Source of the DNA: Actinomadura nitritigenes
GTDB taxonomy: Bacteria; Actinomycetota; Actinomycetes; Streptosporangiales; Streptosporangiaceae
Direction: 5' to 3'
NCBI RefSeq assembly: GCF_017573545.1
Contig: NZ_JAGEOK010000003.1
Location: 186,001-250,000 of the forward strand
DNA length: 64,000 nucleotides
Position numbers and translations under genes: made by a program. Under the pieces are notes generated by a model. It was given only the letters and a program-made list of their open reading frames with translations. It was not told where the DNA came from and did no database searches. Shown here in pieces: positions 33,179 through 43,120 of this stretch (the first letter of the stretch is position 1; every line of letters starts with the position of its first letter).

Positions 33179-34506
33179 CAGGCGGTCTTTCCGGTTGCGG
33201 TCCTCGCGGCGTCCGCGGTCACGGACTCCAGCGAGGCGATCAGGATGCCGAGGCCCTCCAGGGCCTCGGCGTCGGTCAGGGTGAGGGGCGGCGCCATGCG
33301 CACCACGTTGCCGTACAGGCCGCCCTTGCCGACCAGCAGCCCCCGCTCGCGGGCCGCCTCCATCAGCGCGGCGGCCAGCGGCGGGCTCGGCTCGCCGGTC
33401 TCCGGGTCCGCCAGCTCGACCGCGAACATCAGGCCCTTGCCGCGGACGTCCTTGACGACGGGGAGCCGCGCCGACGCCTCCCTCAGCCCGCCGATGATCG
33501 TCCGGCCCTGCTTCGCGGCGTTGGCCTGGAGGTCGTGGTCCAGGACGTAGTCGAGGGTCGCGTTCGCCGCCGCCATCGAGACCGGGTTCCCGCCGAACGT
33601 GGAGATCCCGACGGCGTGCAGCGCGTCCATCAGGTCGCCGCGCGCGACGACGCCGCCGACCGCGAACCCGTTGCCGAGCCCCTTGGCGAACGTCATCATG
33701 TCCGGCGTCACGCCGTGGTTGTCGATGCCCCAGAAGCCCTGGCCCGTCCGTCCCCACGCGGTCTGCACCTCGTCGGAGATGAACAGGATGCCCGCCTCGT
33801 CCAGGACCTCCTTGTACGCGGCGAACAGCCCGTCCGGCGGCATCGTGAACCCGCCGACGCCCTGGATCGGCTCGGCGATCAGCGCCGCGACGTCCCCGCC
33901 GGTCGCGGTCGCGAGGACGTGCCGCAGGTCCTGCACGCACGCGTCGACGTACGCCTCGTCCGGCATGCCGGCGAACTGCGGGAGGTGGCGGTCCGCGCCG
34001 TGCAGGAAGTGGACGTTCAGCGGCGAGTAGGACAGGTTCGTCCAGGCCCGGTTGCCGGTGATGCCCGTCGCGCCGAACGAGCGGCCGTGGTAGCTCTGCC
34101 GCATCGCGAGGACCTGGTCGCTGCGCCGCGCGTACGCGGCCAGCAGCAGCGCCGTCTCGTTGGCCTCGGTGCCGGAGTTGGCGAAGAACACCTTCGCGTC
34201 CGGGATGCCGGACAGCCGGGCGATCTTCTCGGCCAGCTCGATCTGGCCGCGCAGCAGGTAGGCGGTGGAGGTGTGCACGACGCCGGTGGCGAGCTGCCGC
34301 TCCACCGCCTCCCGCACCTCGGGCACGTCGTACCCGATCATGTTGGTGAGGATGCCCGTGAAGAAGTCGAGGTAGCCGTTGCCCTCGGCGTCGGTCACGC
34401 GGTTTCCCTTGCCGCCGACGATCTCGATGGGATCCTGGTAGTTGAGCGCCATCCAGGACGGCATGACCGCCCTGTGGCGCCGGAGCAGGTTCGCGTGTTC
34501 CGACAT
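33178..34506 (-). CDS. Class III omega-aminotransferase
   Basis: 442 residues, PLP-dependent fold type I. FANSGTEANETALLLA (108-123) is the cofactor phosphate-binding block, Asp245 in ISDEVQTAWGRTG pairs with the PLP nitrogen and Lys275 in FAKGLGNG forms the Schiff base. Neighbourhood (mmsA, PucR) favours beta-alanine or GABA with pyruvate as acceptor. First gene of the two-gene unit and divergent from its likely regulator. Confidence 0.94.
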   Translation of the reverse strand: MSEHANLLRRHRAVMPSWMALNYQDPIEIVGGKGNRVTDAEGNGYLDFFTGILTNMIGYDVPEVREAVERQLATGVVHTSTAYLLRGQIELAEKIARLSGIPDAKVFFANSGTEANETALLLAAYARRSDQVLAMRQSYHGRSFGATGITGNRAWTNLSYSPLNVHFLHGADRHLPQFAGMPDEAYVDACVQDLRHVLATATGGDVAALIAEPIQGVGGFTMPPDGLFAAYKEVLDEAGILFISDEVQTAWGRTGQGFWGIDNHGVTPDMMTFAKGLGNGFAVGGVVARGDLMDALHAVGISTFGGNPVSMAAANATLDYVLDHDLQANAAKQGRTIIGGLREASARLPVVKDVRGKGLMFAVELADPETGEPSPPLAAALMEAARERGLLVGKGGLYGNVVRMAPPLTLTDAEALEGLGILIASLESVTADAARTATGKTA

Positions 34507-34678
34507 GTGCCAAGTCTCGGTCCGGCGCGACGGCGGGACCAGCGGCAGAGTGTCACGACAGCGGGCCGCCGGTTGACGGAGTGGAACCCGGCGTCGCCGG
34601 ACGCCTCCCCCCGGCGCCTACATCCTGTAAACCTCACGGCGACCCGAGTTGACAGGCTGTCGGATATCATCGCGGGCG

Positions 34679-36310
34679 ATGCTGCCCACACTCGACGACG
34701 TCCTCCAGCTCGACGCGGTCCGCCGCGGGCAGCCGCGCGTCGTCGCGGGCGCCGACCGCACCGGCAACCTCGTCCGCTGGGTGCACGTCGCCGAGGTCAC
34801 CGACATCGCGCACCTGCTGCACGGCGGCGAGCTGGTGCTCACCACCGGCATCGCGCTGCCCGACGAGCCGGAGCGGCTGCGCGCCTACATCGCCGAGCTC
34901 GCCGAGGTCGGCGTCAGCGGCCTGATGATCGAGCTCGGCCGGCGCTACGCCAGCCGGCCGCCCGCCGCGCTGGTCGCCGCCGCCGAGGACCTCGGCCTCC
35001 CCGTGGTCGTGCTGGCGCACGAGCCGGCGTTCGTCGACATCACCGAGTCCGTGCACGCCCGGATCGTCCAGGAGCAGTTCGCCGAGCTGCGCGCCTCGGA
35101 GCAGCTGCACGAGATCTTCACCCAGCTGTCGGTGGAGGGAGCCTCCACCGACGAGGTCGTCCGGCAGGTCGCCGCGATCGGCGGGCACCCGGTCGTGCTG
35201 GAGAACCTCTCGCACCGCGTGCTGGCCGCCGACGCCGACGGCCGCGACCCCGCCGAGCTGCTGTCGGCGTGGGAGACCCGCTCGCGCGCCGTCCGGCCCC
35301 GGACCCGCACCGGCTACGACGCCGCGTCCGGCTGGCTCGTCACCACCGTCGGCGCCCGCGGCGAGGACTGGGGCCGGCTGATCATCGTGCTCGGCTCGCC
35401 GCCGTCGCCGCGCGAGACCGTGCTGATCGAGCGGGCCGCGACCACCCTCGCGCTCGGCCGGCTGCTGGACCGGCACGCCGAGAGCGTCGAGCGGCAGGCG
35501 CACGGCACGATCATCGCCCGGATCCTCGCGCACGCCTACTCCGACCCGCAGGAGGCCGCCGCGCGCGCCCGCGCGCTGGGCGTGCCGCTGTCCGGCCGCC
35601 GGCTGCTCGGCGCCGTGCTGCGGCCCCGCGGCCCCGCCCACCCGGCCCGCGGGTCCGCGCCGCCCGTCGGGGAGCTGTCGGCGCTCGCCGAGACGGCCGC
35701 CGCCGCCTGCAAGGACGCCCGCCTCGCCGCCCTGGTCGGCGTGCTGGACGAGGGCGGGCCGCAGGCCCGGGTCGGCGTGCTGGCCTCGCTGCCCGCCCGC
35801 GCCGACGCCGAGACCGCGCTCACCGAGGTCGCCACCCGGATCCGCAAGCAGTCCGGCGGCGACACCGTGATGGCCGCCGGGTCCGTGGTGGAGACGATCC
35901 GCGACGTCCGCCGCTCGTTCCTGGAGGCCGAGCAGGTCGCCGACGTCGCCGCCCGCGGCTCCGGAACCCGGCTGTTCTACCGGCTGCCCGACCTGCGGCT
36001 GCGCGGCCTGCTGCACCTGCTGCGCGACGACGCCCGCGTCCAGACGTTCGTCGAGCGCGAGCTCGGCCCGCTGCTGGAGTACGACGCCCAGCGCGGCAGC
36101 GACCTGACCCGCATCCTGGAGCTGTACCTGGAGTCCGGGCGCAACAAGGCCGTCGCCGCCCAGCAGGCCCACCTGTCCCGCCCGGCCTTCTACGAGCGGC
36201 TCCGCCGCATCGAGCGGGTCCTCGACGCCGACCTCGACGACGTCGAGTCGTGCGTCTCCCTCCACGTCGCCCTGCTGGCGCTCAGCTCCGTCCGCTGGGA
36301 ACGCTCCTGA
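34679..36310 (+). CDS. PucR-family transcriptional regulator
   Basis: 543 residues. N-terminal PucR domain (about 5-120, with VHVAEVTDIAHLLHGGELVLTTG), a middle GGDEF-like/unknown segment, and a C-terminal PucR-type HTH (about 470-535, LYLESGRNKAVAAQQAHLSR then AFYERLRRIERVL). Such proteins activate purine, GABA or beta-amino-acid catabolism. Divergent from the aminotransferase-mmsA operon, with a 172-base gap containing TTGACA and ACAGGCTGT (34652-34660). Start ATG at 34679. Confidence 0.93.
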   Translation: MLPTLDDVLQLDAVRRGQPRVVAGADRTGNLVRWVHVAEVTDIAHLLHGGELVLTTGIALPDEPERLRAYIAELAEVGVSGLMIELGRRYASRPPAALVAAAEDLGLPVVVLAHEPAFVDITESVHARIVQEQFAELRASEQLHEIFTQLSVEGASTDEVVRQVAAIGGHPVVLENLSHRVLAADADGRDPAELLSAWETRSRAVRPRTRTGYDAASGWLVTTVGARGEDWGRLIIVLGSPPSPRETVLIERAATTLALGRLLDRHAESVERQAHGTIIARILAHAYSDPQEAAARARALGVPLSGRRLLGAVLRPRGPAHPARGSAPPVGELSALAETAAAACKDARLAALVGVLDEGGPQARVGVLASLPARADAETALTEVATRIRKQSGGDTVMAAGSVVETIRDVRRSFLEAEQVADVAARGSGTRLFYRLPDLRLRGLLHLLRDDARVQTFVERELGPLLEYDAQRGSDLTRILELYLESGRNKAVAAQQAHLSRPAFYERLRRIERVLDADLDDVESCVSLHVALLALSSVRWERS

Positions 36311-36392
36311 CCCGCGCGGGAGGCCGGAGACCGGCGGGAGGCGATCGGCGAACGGCGGGCCCGGGGCTTACTCCGCGTTTACCCTTTCCAGC

Positions 36393-37172
36393 ATGACGGA
36401 CGCGGCGTTGCATGTTCATCGGTACGGAGATCCATCGGGGGAGCCGCTGGTCGCCCTGCACGGCGTCACGGGGCACGGGGCCCGGTGGCGGCGGACGGCC
36501 GAGCGGTACCTCGCGGACCGGTACACCCTCGCGCCCGACCTGCGCGGGCACGGCCGCTCCCCGCACCTGCCGCCGTGGGGCGTCGAGCAGCACGTCGAGG
36601 ACGTCCTCGCGGTCATGGACGCCGAGGGCCTGGAGAGGACCGACCTCGTCGGGCACTCCTACGGCGGCATGATCGCGGTGCATCTGGCGCGGACCGCGCC
36701 GGACCGGGTGCGGCGGCTCGTCCTGCTGGACCCGGCGATCGGCCTCGCCCCGGAGGACGCCGCGAGCACCGCGCGCCGGTACATGGCCGAGGTGTCCTTC
36801 GCGGACGCCGTCGAGGCGCGCGCGTCGCTGGTGGCGCGCTGGTCCCTTGCCTCCGAGGAGACCGTGAACGACGAGGTCGGCGCGCACCTTGAGCACGGCC
36901 CGGACGGCCGCACCCGCTGGCGCTACGAGCGGGCCGCGATCGTCGCGGCGTACTCGGAGATGGCCCGCCCCCACGTCCCGCCGCCCGCCGGCCTGCCGAC
37001 CCACCTGGTGATCGCGACCCTCGCGGACCTGGTGCGGCCGGAGTTCGTCGTGGACTGCCGCGCCGCCCTCGGGAACGCTCTGACGATCAGCGAGATCGAG
37101 TCCGGCCACATGCTCTACATCGACCGCCTGGAGGAGACGGGGGCGCTGCTGCGCACATGGCTGGCACCGTGA
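36393..37172 (+). CDS. Alpha/beta hydrolase
   Basis: 259 residues. Oxyanion block LHGVTGHGARW (about 22-32), PDLRGHGRSPHL, nucleophile elbow GHSYGGM (Ser about 92) and a C-terminal SGHMLYID supplying the His. A lid-like insertion follows the elbow. Substrate cannot be predicted. It precedes a methyltransferase gene by 39 bases and may form an operon with it. Confidence 0.92.
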   Translation: MTDAALHVHRYGDPSGEPLVALHGVTGHGARWRRTAERYLADRYTLAPDLRGHGRSPHLPPWGVEQHVEDVLAVMDAEGLERTDLVGHSYGGMIAVHLARTAPDRVRRLVLLDPAIGLAPEDAASTARRYMAEVSFADAVEARASLVARWSLASEETVNDEVGAHLEHGPDGRTRWRYERAAIVAAYSEMARPHVPPPAGLPTHLVIATLADLVRPEFVVDCRAALGNALTISEIESGHMLYIDRLEETGALLRTWLAP

Positions 37173-37211
37173 GCGCACATCTCCTCCACATCCGGCTGGT
37201 TTGATCGCCGC

Positions 37212-37979
37212 ATGGCAGCGAGCATCGACTATCTCGACGGGGTCGCCGGAACGGACGTGGCGCACGCCTACAAGCGCCACATGCTGGAGGCCCTCTCCAT
37301 CGAGCCCGGCCACACGGTGCTGGACGCCGGCTGCGGGCCGGGCACCGACCTGGCCGCGCTCGCCTCCGCGGCCGGGCCGTCCGGCACCGTGATCGGCGTC
37401 GACCACGACGCGGCCATGGCGGAGGAGGCGCGCCGCCGCACCGCGGCCCTGCCGCGCGTCCGGGTGGAGCGGGCCGACGCGCACGCCCTCCCGCTGGACG
37501 CCGGCGCCGTGGACCGGGCCCGGATGGACCGGGTGATGATGCACCTGGACGACCCGTCCCGCGCCCTCGGCGAGCTGCACCGCGTCCTGCGGCCGGGCGG
37601 GCTGCTGGCGCTCGCCGAACCCGACTGGGACACCCTCGCGATCGACCACCCCGAGCTGGAGACGAGCCTGGCGTTCACCCGGTTCGTCGCCGGGAGCGCC
37701 AACCGGAACCGGGCGATGGGGCGGCAGGTCCCGCGGCTGGCGGAGGCGGCGGGGTTCGCGGTCCTGTCGGTGCTGAACGCGGCTCCGGTGGTCCGCGACC
37801 CGGCCACGGCCGAACAGGTGTTCGGGCTGCGCCGGAACACCGGCCGCGCCGTCGAGGCGGGCCATCTGGACCGGGACGCCGCCCGCCGCTGGCTGGACCA
37901 TCTGGACCGCGGTCCGGTCATGGTGACGGCCTCGTTCATCGTCGTCCTCGCCCAAGCGGCTCCCGGCGCCGTCCGCTAG
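37212..37979 (+). CDS. Class I SAM-dependent methyltransferase
   Basis: 255 residues. SAM-binding motif I LDAGCGPGTDLA (about 37-48), acidic end of beta2 in VIGVDHDAAM, motif II/III RMDRVMMHLDDPSRALGELH and LRPGGLLALAEPDWD (about 126-140). The N-terminal DVAHAYKRHMLEAL is typical of UbiE-like small-molecule methyltransferases. A hairpin (GCGCCC-TTC-GGGCGC) begins 9 bases after the stop and could terminate the transcript. Confidence 0.92.
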   Translation: MAASIDYLDGVAGTDVAHAYKRHMLEALSIEPGHTVLDAGCGPGTDLAALASAAGPSGTVIGVDHDAAMAEEARRRTAALPRVRVERADAHALPLDAGAVDRARMDRVMMHLDDPSRALGELHRVLRPGGLLALAEPDWDTLAIDHPELETSLAFTRFVAGSANRNRAMGRQVPRLAEAAGFAVLSVLNAAPVVRDPATAEQVFGLRRNTGRAVEAGHLDRDAARRWLDHLDRGPVMVTASFIVVLAQAAPGAVR

Positions 37980-38091
37980 CCCGTTCCGCGCCCTTCGGGC
38001 GCCTCCTCCGGCCATCCGGATGTCACCTGGAGGAGGTACTTCAGTGCGCTGAGGGCACAACCATCTGGTGACACTTCGCAGTTCGGCGGGC

Positions 38092-39201
38092 ATGCGCACC
38101 TTCGGGGTGGAAGAGGAGCTCCTTCTCGTCGACCCCGTCAGCGGCGTGCCGCAGGCGGTCTCCGGCTCCGTCCTCCAGTACGCCCGTCGCCACGACGAGG
38201 TCCTGTTCAACGGCGGGCGGTGGTCCGAGCCGCTGGAATGCGAGCTCCAGCGCGAGCAGCTGGAGACCTGCACCCCGGTCTGCCGCACCCTCGACGAGGT
38301 GTCGGCGCACGTCAGATCGGCGCGGCAGGCGGCGGCGCAGGCCGCGGCGGGCGTCGGCATCGCGGTCGCCGCCCTCGGCACCTCGCCGGTCGCCGTCCGC
38401 CCGTCGCTGTCCCCGCTGCACCGCTACCAGCGCATGTCGGACGCCTACGGCCCCACCGCCGACGAGCAGCTCACCTGCGGATGCCACGTCCACGTGGGCG
38501 TCGCGACGCCGGACGAGGGCGTCGCCGTCCTCGACCGGATCAGGCCCTGGCTGCCGGCGCTGCTGGCCCTCAGCGCCAACTCCCCGTTCTGGCAGGGCGC
38601 CGACACCGGCTACGACAGCTGGCGCTACCAGGTGTGGGGGCGGTGGCCGTCCAGCGGCCCGACCGAGCTGTTCGGCTCCGCCAAGGCCTACCGCGCGACC
38701 GTCGAGGCGCTGCTGGCCACCGGCGCGCTCGTCGACGAAGGGATGATCTACTTCGACGCGCGGCTGTCCCGCCGCTACCCCACCGTGGAGATCCGCGTCC
38801 CCGACGTGTGCATGCGCGCCGACGACGCCGTGCTCATGGCCGCGCTGGTCCGCGCCATGGTCGACACCGCCGCCGAGTCGTGGCACGCGGGCGAGCCGCC
38901 CGACCCCGTCCGCGCCGACCTGATGCGGCTGGCGATGTGGCGGGCCGGACGGTCCGGGCTGCGCGAGGACCTCGTGCACCCCGCGACCCGCCGGGCCGCG
39001 CCCGTCCACGAGGTCGTCCGCGCGCTGCTGGAGCATCTCGGCCCGGCGCTCGACCGCGCGGGCGACCTGGAGACGGCCACCCGGCTGCTGCAGCACCTCC
39101 TGGCCCGCGGCAACGGCGCCCAGGTGCAACGCGCGGTGTACGCCCGCACCCGCGACGTGACCGCCGTCGTCTCCGACGCCGTCCGCCGCACCACCGCCTG
39201 A
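38092..39201 (+). CDS. Carboxylate-amine ligase (GCS2/YbdK-like)
   Basis: 369 residues, glutamate-cysteine-ligase family 2 (ATP-grasp-like fold) as in YbdK and EgtA relatives: MRTFGVEEELLLVD at the start, an EQLETCTPVCRTL block with substrate-binding Glu, and GCHVHVGVATPDEGVAVLDR (about 132-151). Forms a gamma-glutamyl or similar amide bond from carboxylate and amine using ATP. ATG at 38092 matches the family N-terminus; GTG at 38068 is an alternative. It ends 5 bases from the convergent TrmB-like gene. Confidence 0.9.
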   Translation: MRTFGVEEELLLVDPVSGVPQAVSGSVLQYARRHDEVLFNGGRWSEPLECELQREQLETCTPVCRTLDEVSAHVRSARQAAAQAAAGVGIAVAALGTSPVAVRPSLSPLHRYQRMSDAYGPTADEQLTCGCHVHVGVATPDEGVAVLDRIRPWLPALLALSANSPFWQGADTGYDSWRYQVWGRWPSSGPTELFGSAKAYRATVEALLATGALVDEGMIYFDARLSRRYPTVEIRVPDVCMRADDAVLMAALVRAMVDTAAESWHAGEPPDPVRADLMRLAMWRAGRSGLREDLVHPATRRAAPVHEVVRALLEHLGPALDRAGDLETATRLLQHLLARGNGAQVQRAVYARTRDVTAVVSDAVRRTTA

Positions 39202-39206
39202 CCGCG

Positions 39207-40040
39207 TCAGTGGCGGCCGCGGCCGAGGAGGCGCAGGAGGCCGGGGTCGGTGGCGAACAGGCGGTCCAGCTCCCCGCCGCCGACCCGGTCCGCGAGGATC
39301 TGCAGGGCGATGTCCTGCCGGACGTACTCGGCCGCCATCAGCGCGACCGCCGGGTCCGCCGTGTAGATCCCCCACGCCCCGCCCTCGCCGAACCCGCCGA
39401 CGACGGCCTCCCGCCGGTCGCCGACGACCACCAGGAGCCGGTACCCGAGATCCTCAAGGACGGCCTCGGGCGCGGAGTACCGGTGCTGGTAGACGGCCCC
39501 CGTCCCGTACCCGCCGAAGGGATCGGCGCCCTCGCCGAACGAGACCACCGACACCTCGACGTCCCGTCCGGCGGCGTCGACGACGGCCTCCCGCAGCCGC
39601 CGCATCTCCTCCGGCCACACCGACATGAACAGGTCGCGGCGGGCGCCGGCGACCACGTCCTCCGCCCGGTCCAGCATGGCCTCGGCGTCCTTCAGCCCGT
39701 GGATCAGGTGGCCCTCGGGGGCCGCCGCCACGGCGGGCAGCGCCGACCGCAGCACGGCCACCGACCCGTCGAACTCCCGCCGCATCCGGTCGAGGAGCGC
39801 GTCGGGCGGCAGCGGCAGGTACTCGGTCGCGTCCGACGACCCCCGCAGCTCGTAGGCGGCGCCCCGCGCCACCAGCTTGCCGAGCGTCTCGTACACCGTG
39901 CTGCGCGGGACCCCGGAGCGCTTCGCCACCTCGTACCCGTTGACCGGCCTGCCCGCCCCGACGAGGGCCACGTACGCCTTGGCCTCGTATCCGGACATGC
40001 CGAGCCGCTGCAGATGCTCAAGGACGTCCCGCGCGCTCAC
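39207..40040 (-). CDS. TrmB-like transcriptional regulator
   Basis: 277 residues. Winged HTH of the TrmB family (about 10-75: LGMSGYEAKAYVALVGAG and GVPRSTVYETLGKLVARG) plus a C-terminal TrmB sensor-like domain (about 110-270, with DLFMSVWPEEMRRLREAV). The ATG/GTG choice is GTG at 40040. Stands alone on the minus strand; divergent from the methyltransferase at 40104 (63 bases), the most likely target. The ligand is unknown; sugars are usual in archaeal members. Confidence 0.88.
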   Translation of the reverse strand: MSARDVLEHLQRLGMSGYEAKAYVALVGAGRPVNGYEVAKRSGVPRSTVYETLGKLVARGAAYELRGSSDATEYLPLPPDALLDRMRREFDGSVAVLRSALPAVAAAPEGHLIHGLKDAEAMLDRAEDVVAGARRDLFMSVWPEEMRRLREAVVDAAGRDVEVSVVSFGEGADPFGGYGTGAVYQHRYSAPEAVLEDLGYRLLVVVGDRREAVVGGFGEGGAWGIYTADPAVALMAAEYVRQDIALQILADRVGGGELDRLFATDPGLLRLLGRGRH

Positions 40041-40103
40041 CGCCGCAATGCTAGTTCTTCGGGCGCCCGCCGTCGCCGGGCCGCGCGCTGCCAGAATCCG
40101 GGC

Positions 40104-40775
40104 ATGGAGCGGCGGCTGGACGAGATGACACTGCAAGGGTCGCCGGTGGTGGCCAACTGCGCCATGAACCGGGAGCGGACGCTCAGGTCGTACGGGCGGG
40201 AACTCGGGATCGACGTGCTCGCGGAGATCGGCGGCGGCTGGCTCGACCTGTGCTGCGGCGCGGGACGGGCGCTGGCCGAGGCCGCCGTCCGGCGTCCTGG
40301 CGCGCGGATCACGGGCGTCGACCTGGCCGGCCGCTTCCTGCCCGCGGCGAGCGCCGTGCGGCTGGTCACGGCGTCCGTCGCCGAGTGGGCGCCGGACGGG
40401 CCGTACGGCCTGATCACGTGCGTGCACGGCCTGCACTACGTCGGCGACAAGCTGGGCGTCCTGGCGCGCGCCGCGTCGTGGCTGAGCGCGGACGGGCTGC
40501 TGGTGGCGAACTTCGACGCCGCAAGCGTCCGGCTCGCGGACGGGTCCTCCGGCGAGGCTCCGGACCGGTCTCCGAGCAGGGCTCCGGGCGGGCGGCGGGT
40601 CGCGGCGGCGCTGCGCGCGGCGGGGTTCCGGTACGACGGGCGGCGCCAGCGGATCTCCCTGCGAGGGCGGCGCGAGGTGCGGCTGCCGTTCCGCTACCTG
40701 GGCGCCGACGACCAGGCGGGTCCGAACTACACCGGGCAGCCGGCGGTCGACTCGTTCTACGAGCCGTTCCAGTAA
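40104..40775 (+). CDS. Small class I SAM-dependent methyltransferase
   Basis: 223 residues. Motif I LDLCCGAGRALAEAA (about 47-61), ITGVDLAGRFLPAASA, then LITCVHGLHYVGDKLGVLARA and WLSADGLLVANFD. The C-terminal third is Gly/Arg-rich and ends VDSFYEPFQ. Divergent from the TrmB-like regulator. Substrate unknown. Confidence 0.87.
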   Translation: MERRLDEMTLQGSPVVANCAMNRERTLRSYGRELGIDVLAEIGGGWLDLCCGAGRALAEAAVRRPGARITGVDLAGRFLPAASAVRLVTASVAEWAPDGPYGLITCVHGLHYVGDKLGVLARAASWLSADGLLVANFDAASVRLADGSSGEAPDRSPSRAPGGRRVAAALRAAGFRYDGRRQRISLRGRREVRLPFRYLGADDQAGPNYTGQPAVDSFYEPFQ

Positions 40776-41032
40776 CCAGTCGCTGACCGCCCGATCAGGA
40801 GCGGCGGCCGGGCGCCCGCTTTCCACGCGGCGACCATCTCGTCGAACGCGGCCGTCTCCACCGCGTTCCGGGGCCCGCACGGCATCGGAACCTTCCACGG
40901 ATACCGTCCGCGGACCGGCGGTCCTGGCAAAACGGTCCCCGGCCCGGGACCGCTGATGTGGGCAGCTTCACGGCGGCGGCGATTGCTGCGAAGATCAGGA
41001 CCGCTGGTACGAACGCGACCGGAGGCTCCCAG

Positions 41033-42511
41033 ATGAAAAGAACGCGACTTCTCGCCATCCCCGCCGGCGCCGCCGCCGTCCTGCTGTCCGCCACCGCGGC
41101 CGGCGCCGCCGCCGGGCCCGGCGCGCCAGGAATCGGCGACCCCTACTATCCGGACTACGGGAACGGCGGATACGACGTCTCCCACTACGACCTCGCCCTG
41201 AAGTACCAGCCCGCCACCGACACGCTGCAGGGCACCGCCCGCATCACGGCCCGGGCCACCCAGGACCTCACCCGTTTCGACCTCGACTTCCTGCTCGACA
41301 CGCGGTCGGTCACGGTCAACGGCCGCAGGGCGGCGTTCACCACGTCCGGCGCGCACGAGCTGGTGATCACCCCGGCCCGCGCCCTGCGGAAGGGCGCGCC
41401 CATGCACATAACGGTGACCTACTCCGGCGTGCCGTCGACGAAGAAGTACAACGGCTACGTCGGCTGGGCGAAAACCCCCGACGGCGCCGTCGCAGCCCAG
41501 GAGCCGGAGAGCGCCTGGTGGTGGTTCCCCAGCAACGACCACCCGCTCGACAAGGCCACCTACGACATCACCGTCACCGTGCCCGAGGGCCTTCAGACGA
41601 TCAGCAACGGCGAGCCCCGCGGCACCCGCACCGCAGGCGGCTGGACCACCGACAGGTGGCACGAGGCCAAGCCGGAGGCGACGTACCTGGCGACCCTCGC
41701 GGTCGGCAGGTTCGAGGTCCACAGGGGCCGCACGAAGAGCGGCCTGCCCGTGATCACCGCCTACAGCCCCGACGTCGCCCCGGCCCTGCTCAAGGCGGCC
41801 AAGGCCAGCGTCGAGACCACCCCCGAGGTCGTCGACTGGGAGAGCACGGTCTTCGGCCCCTACCCGTTCACCTCGATCGGCGGCTACGTCCCGAACGTCA
41901 CGTCGCACTTCTCGCTGGAGGAGCAGACCCGGGTCTTCTACAGCCCCGCCGCCTTCTCCACCGGCGTCCGGCCGTACCTCATCGTGCACGAGAACGCCCA
42001 CCAGTGGTTCGGCGACAGCGTCTCGCTCACCACCTGGCGCGACATCTGGCTGAACGAGGGCTTCGCCACGTACGCCGAGTGGATGTGGTCGGAGAAGACC
42101 GGCCAGGGCACCGCCGCCGAGGTCGCCCGCAAGACCTACGACAGCTACCCGGCCGACGACCCGTTCTGGCAGGTCAAGGCCGGTGACCCGGGCCCCGGCG
42201 AGCACCAGTTCGACGACGCGGTGTACGACCGCGGCGCGCTGACCCTCCAGGCCCTGCGCGCGACGGTCGGCGACGCGGCGTTCTTCACCGTCCTCCGGAC
42301 GTGGGCGGCGCAGCACCGCTACGGCAACGCCACCACGGCCCAGTTCGAGGCCCTGGCCGAGAAGATCTCCGGCAAGGACCTGGGGAGCCTCTTCCAGACC
42401 TGGCTCTACACCCCCGGCCGCCCTGCGGCCCCGCCCCAGCAGGTCACACTGAAGTCCACCCCCAAGAGCTGGAAGGCCATCCGCCAGACCCGCACCCTCG
42501 AGTCCCACTGA
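41033..42511 (+). CDS. Secreted M1-family metallopeptidase
   Basis: 492 residues with a Sec signal (MKRTRLLAIPAG to about AGAAAG). Catalytic zinc site HENAHQWFGD gives His319, Glu320 and His323, and the third ligand Glu342 in NEGFATYAEW with the M1-typical 18-residue spacing. The substrate-binding GAMEN-like motif is replaced by SLEEQTR (294-300). An N-terminal beta domain precedes the catalytic domain. GGAGG lies 7 bases before the ATG. Expected to remove N-terminal residues from peptides outside the cell. Confidence 0.94.
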   Translation: MKRTRLLAIPAGAAAVLLSATAAGAAAGPGAPGIGDPYYPDYGNGGYDVSHYDLALKYQPATDTLQGTARITARATQDLTRFDLDFLLDTRSVTVNGRRAAFTTSGAHELVITPARALRKGAPMHITVTYSGVPSTKKYNGYVGWAKTPDGAVAAQEPESAWWWFPSNDHPLDKATYDITVTVPEGLQTISNGEPRGTRTAGGWTTDRWHEAKPEATYLATLAVGRFEVHRGRTKSGLPVITAYSPDVAPALLKAAKASVETTPEVVDWESTVFGPYPFTSIGGYVPNVTSHFSLEEQTRVFYSPAAFSTGVRPYLIVHENAHQWFGDSVSLTTWRDIWLNEGFATYAEWMWSEKTGQGTAAEVARKTYDSYPADDPFWQVKAGDPGPGEHQFDDAVYDRGALTLQALRATVGDAAFFTVLRTWAAQHRYGNATTAQFEALAEKISGKDLGSLFQTWLYTPGRPAAPPQQVTLKSTPKSWKAIRQTRTLESH

Positions 42512-42638
42512 CCCACCGCCCGCCGGTGATCGAGCGGCCCCGCCACCCGCCTGATCATCGCCGGATCCCCCGCGCCTTGGCCTGTTCGAAGCGCATCAGC
42601 ATGGGAGGTGAGGAACCGGCCCCGGGTCCCGGCCCGGC

Positions 42639-43055
42639 TCACAGCCGTGCGTACCAGCTGCGGACGGACCGCTTGTAACCGTCGGGCATGGGCAGCGCGT
42701 CGACCTCGCCGGCGGTGAACAGCCCGAGCCGTGAGTGCTCGGAACTCACCGCCGGCTCGACGTCCGGCGTCAGCACCGTGCACCCGTAGGTGACGATGAC
42801 GACGCGGGCCTCGGGCAGCGTGGCGGGCAGCGGCTGGAAGATCCACACGTCCAGCAGCGGGCCGGCCTCGACGCTCCATCCGGTCTCCTCGGCGATCTCC
42901 CGCTCCAGGGTCGCCTCCGGGGTGGCGTCCGAGCGCTCGATGCGACCTCCGGGCAGTTCCCACTCCGCGCGCTCGTTCTCCAGCAGCAGCACGCGGCCGC
43001 CGGCGACGGCGACGCCCTTGACGGACACGGGCCAGGTCGGGGGCGCGGTCGCCAT
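42639..43055 (-). CDS. Nudix hydrolase
   Basis: 138 residues. Nudix box in LPGGRIERSDATPEATLERE followed by IAEETGW; the REIAEETGW core is intact but the first half has one extra residue compared with GX5EX7REUXEEXGU. Mg-dependent hydrolysis of a nucleoside-diphosphate-linked compound is expected; substrate unknown. ATG at 43055 with AGAGGGAT upstream. Separate from the ROK gene. Confidence 0.9.
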   Translation of the reverse strand: MATAPPTWPVSVKGVAVAGGRVLLLENERAEWELPGGRIERSDATPEATLEREIAEETGWSVEAGPLLDVWIFQPLPATLPEARVVIVTYGCTVLTPDVEPAVSSEHSRLGLFTAGEVDALPMPDGYKRSVRSWYARL

Positions 43056-43120
43056 GGCAGATCCCTCTTCCGGGCCGGGGACGGCACGCCCGGAACGTAA
43101 CACGGTGGCGGCCGCGGCGG